A stretch of 6,386 bases of DNA from an uncultured Actinotalea sp. (GTDB lineage Bacteria > Actinomycetota > Actinomycetes > Actinomycetales > Cellulomonadaceae), in contig NZ_CAMPHH010000196.1 of assembly GCF_946885855.1 (NCBI RefSeq), positions 1 to 6,386 on the forward strand, read 5' to 3'. Each line of letters opens with the position of its first letter. The first letter of the stretch is position 1. The position numbers and the translations under genes are program-made. Shown here piece after piece: positions 5,884-6,386 of this stretch. The notes under the pieces were generated by a model. The model made no database searches. It was given only the letters and a program-made list of their open reading frames with translations, and was not told the DNA's origin.

Positions 5884-6327
5884 TCAGGCGGAACGCGGGG
5901 GCCGGGTGCCGTCCACGATCGGCCGCAGCCGGCGCGGCAGCGCCTGGTCCTGCCAGTGCCGCTCGAGGAGACCGGCGTCGTGGTTGTTGCCCGGCGTCGC
6001 ATGGGCGGCCGCGACGACCGCCTCGTCGGCCGCGCGCCGGGCGTGCGCCGCGACGTGGACCGCCGCGGCGGCGTGGCCGCCGGCCAGTGCGGCGGCGCGC
6101 GCCGCGACGTCGTCGTCGACCTCGCGCGCGGCCGCGTAGGCCGCGAACGCGGTGGCCCGGGTGCGCGCCGTCGACAGGTCGCCCCGGACCCAGGCCCGCG
6201 CGGCCGCGAGCGCCCGCCGCGGCCGGTCGTCGTCGGGCCGGTGACGCTCGAAGAGCGGCAGCACCCGCTGCGCGCAGTCCGCCGCCCAGTGCACCCAGGC
6301 CCGACGGTCCTCACCGTCCGCTGCCAT
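5884..6327 (-). CDS. Imm-5-like putative immunity protein
   Basis: This 147-residue, very Ala/Arg-rich helical protein resembles the family annotated in actinobacteria as 'putative immunity protein' (Imm-5-like domain). Matching blocks are WAADCAQRVLPLFE (14-27), PDDDRPRRALAAARAW (31-46), a central His- and Ala-rich helix with GHAAAAVHVAAHA (84-96), and a C-terminal block ERHWQDQALPRRLR (122-135). The family name comes from comparative genomics of polymorphic toxin systems, where relatives are proposed to neutralise a neighbouring toxin. No biochemical role can be read here, and no toxin gene lies in the visible neighbourhood. The ATG is preceded by GGGAG nine bases upstream (plus-strand 6337-6341). 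A longer open frame on the same strand (5766-6332) is a shadow without family motifs. There is no signal peptide or membrane helix, so it should be cytoplasmic. Confidence 0.75.
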   Translation of the reverse strand: MAADGEDRRAWVHWAADCAQRVLPLFERHRPDDDRPRRALAAARAWVRGDLSTARTRATAFAAYAAAREVDDDVAARAAALAGGHAAAAVHVAAHARRAADEAVVAAAHATPGNNHDAGLLERHWQDQALPRRLRPIVDGTRPPRSA

Positions 6328-6355
6328 GGCACCAGTCTCCCGCCGGGCGACGTCC

Positions 6356-6386
6356 GCCGACGGCGTTTCGTGCTGCTGCCGACGGC
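6356..6386. repeat. 9-bp direct repeat upstream of the immunity-like gene
   Basis: GCCGACGGC occurs at 6356-6364 and again at 6378-6386, 22 bases apart, about two helical turns. Each copy is nearly palindromic. The position, upstream of the immunity-like gene start, would suit a regulator site, but GCCG/CGGC words are common in this DNA and the window ends here. Confidence 0.3.

Noticed and set aside
3886..6327. A single defence island or toxin-antitoxin unit made of the NYN nuclease and the immunity-like protein
   Set aside because: A nuclease plus an immunity-family gene is tempting, but they are separated by an opposite-strand oxidase-like gene, are not co-transcribed, and the NYN protein has no secretion or toxin-delivery domain.
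5766..6332. Longer minus-strand frame over the immunity-like gene
   Set aside because: Composition is Arg/Pro/Ser-rich and motif-free; it also runs into the end of the oxidase-like gene. The other frame carries the family blocks and a ribosome site.

Overview
The window is very GC-rich DNA with strong G/C bias at third codon positions, GTG starts, tight gene packing and terminators without T-tracts. This points to a high-GC actinomycete. The protein flavour suggests a Cellulomonas-like member of Micrococcales, but no rRNA or other marker gene is present, so the genus is a guess. No tRNA, rRNA, CRISPR array, transposase or phage gene was seen.

Left half (44-3843, + strand): two ABC exporter half-transporter genes overlapping by four bases (GTGA), clearly one translation-coupled operon. 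Each subunit has six predicted membrane helices and a C-terminal ATPase domain. The first subunit carries Asp in place of the catalytic Glu and Gln in place of the H-loop His. The second has intact Glu and His but a divergent LSAGE signature. These substitutions are complementary and give one degenerate and one consensus ATP site, the hallmark of heterodimeric type IV exporters (TM287/288, BmrCD, and the mycobacterial Rv1273c/Rv1272c pair). The substrate cannot be read from sequence.

Middle (3886-5232, - strand): a 448-residue protein with an N-terminal NYN (PIN-like) nuclease domain with intact acidic residues, a long Ala/Gly linker, a probable OST-HTH/LOTUS RNA-binding domain and a C-terminal helical region I cannot name. 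It converges on the ABC operon. Its probable GTG start sits inside a perfect 9-bp hairpin.

Right (5396-6327): a small split-barrel flavin-type protein of the pyridoxamine 5'-phosphate oxidase family (+ strand), diverging from the NYN gene across 163 bp that hold the strongest secondary structure of the window. It converges, across a nested stem-loop terminator, on a 147-residue Imm-5-like 'putative immunity protein' gene (- strand). No toxin partner is visible.

The three right-hand genes are single transcription units with no evident shared pathway. The window looks mostly like ordinary actinobacterial chromosome. The parts most worth a second look are the structured divergent intergenic region with the NYN start-codon hairpin, and the NYN/OST-HTH protein with its unnamed C-terminal region.
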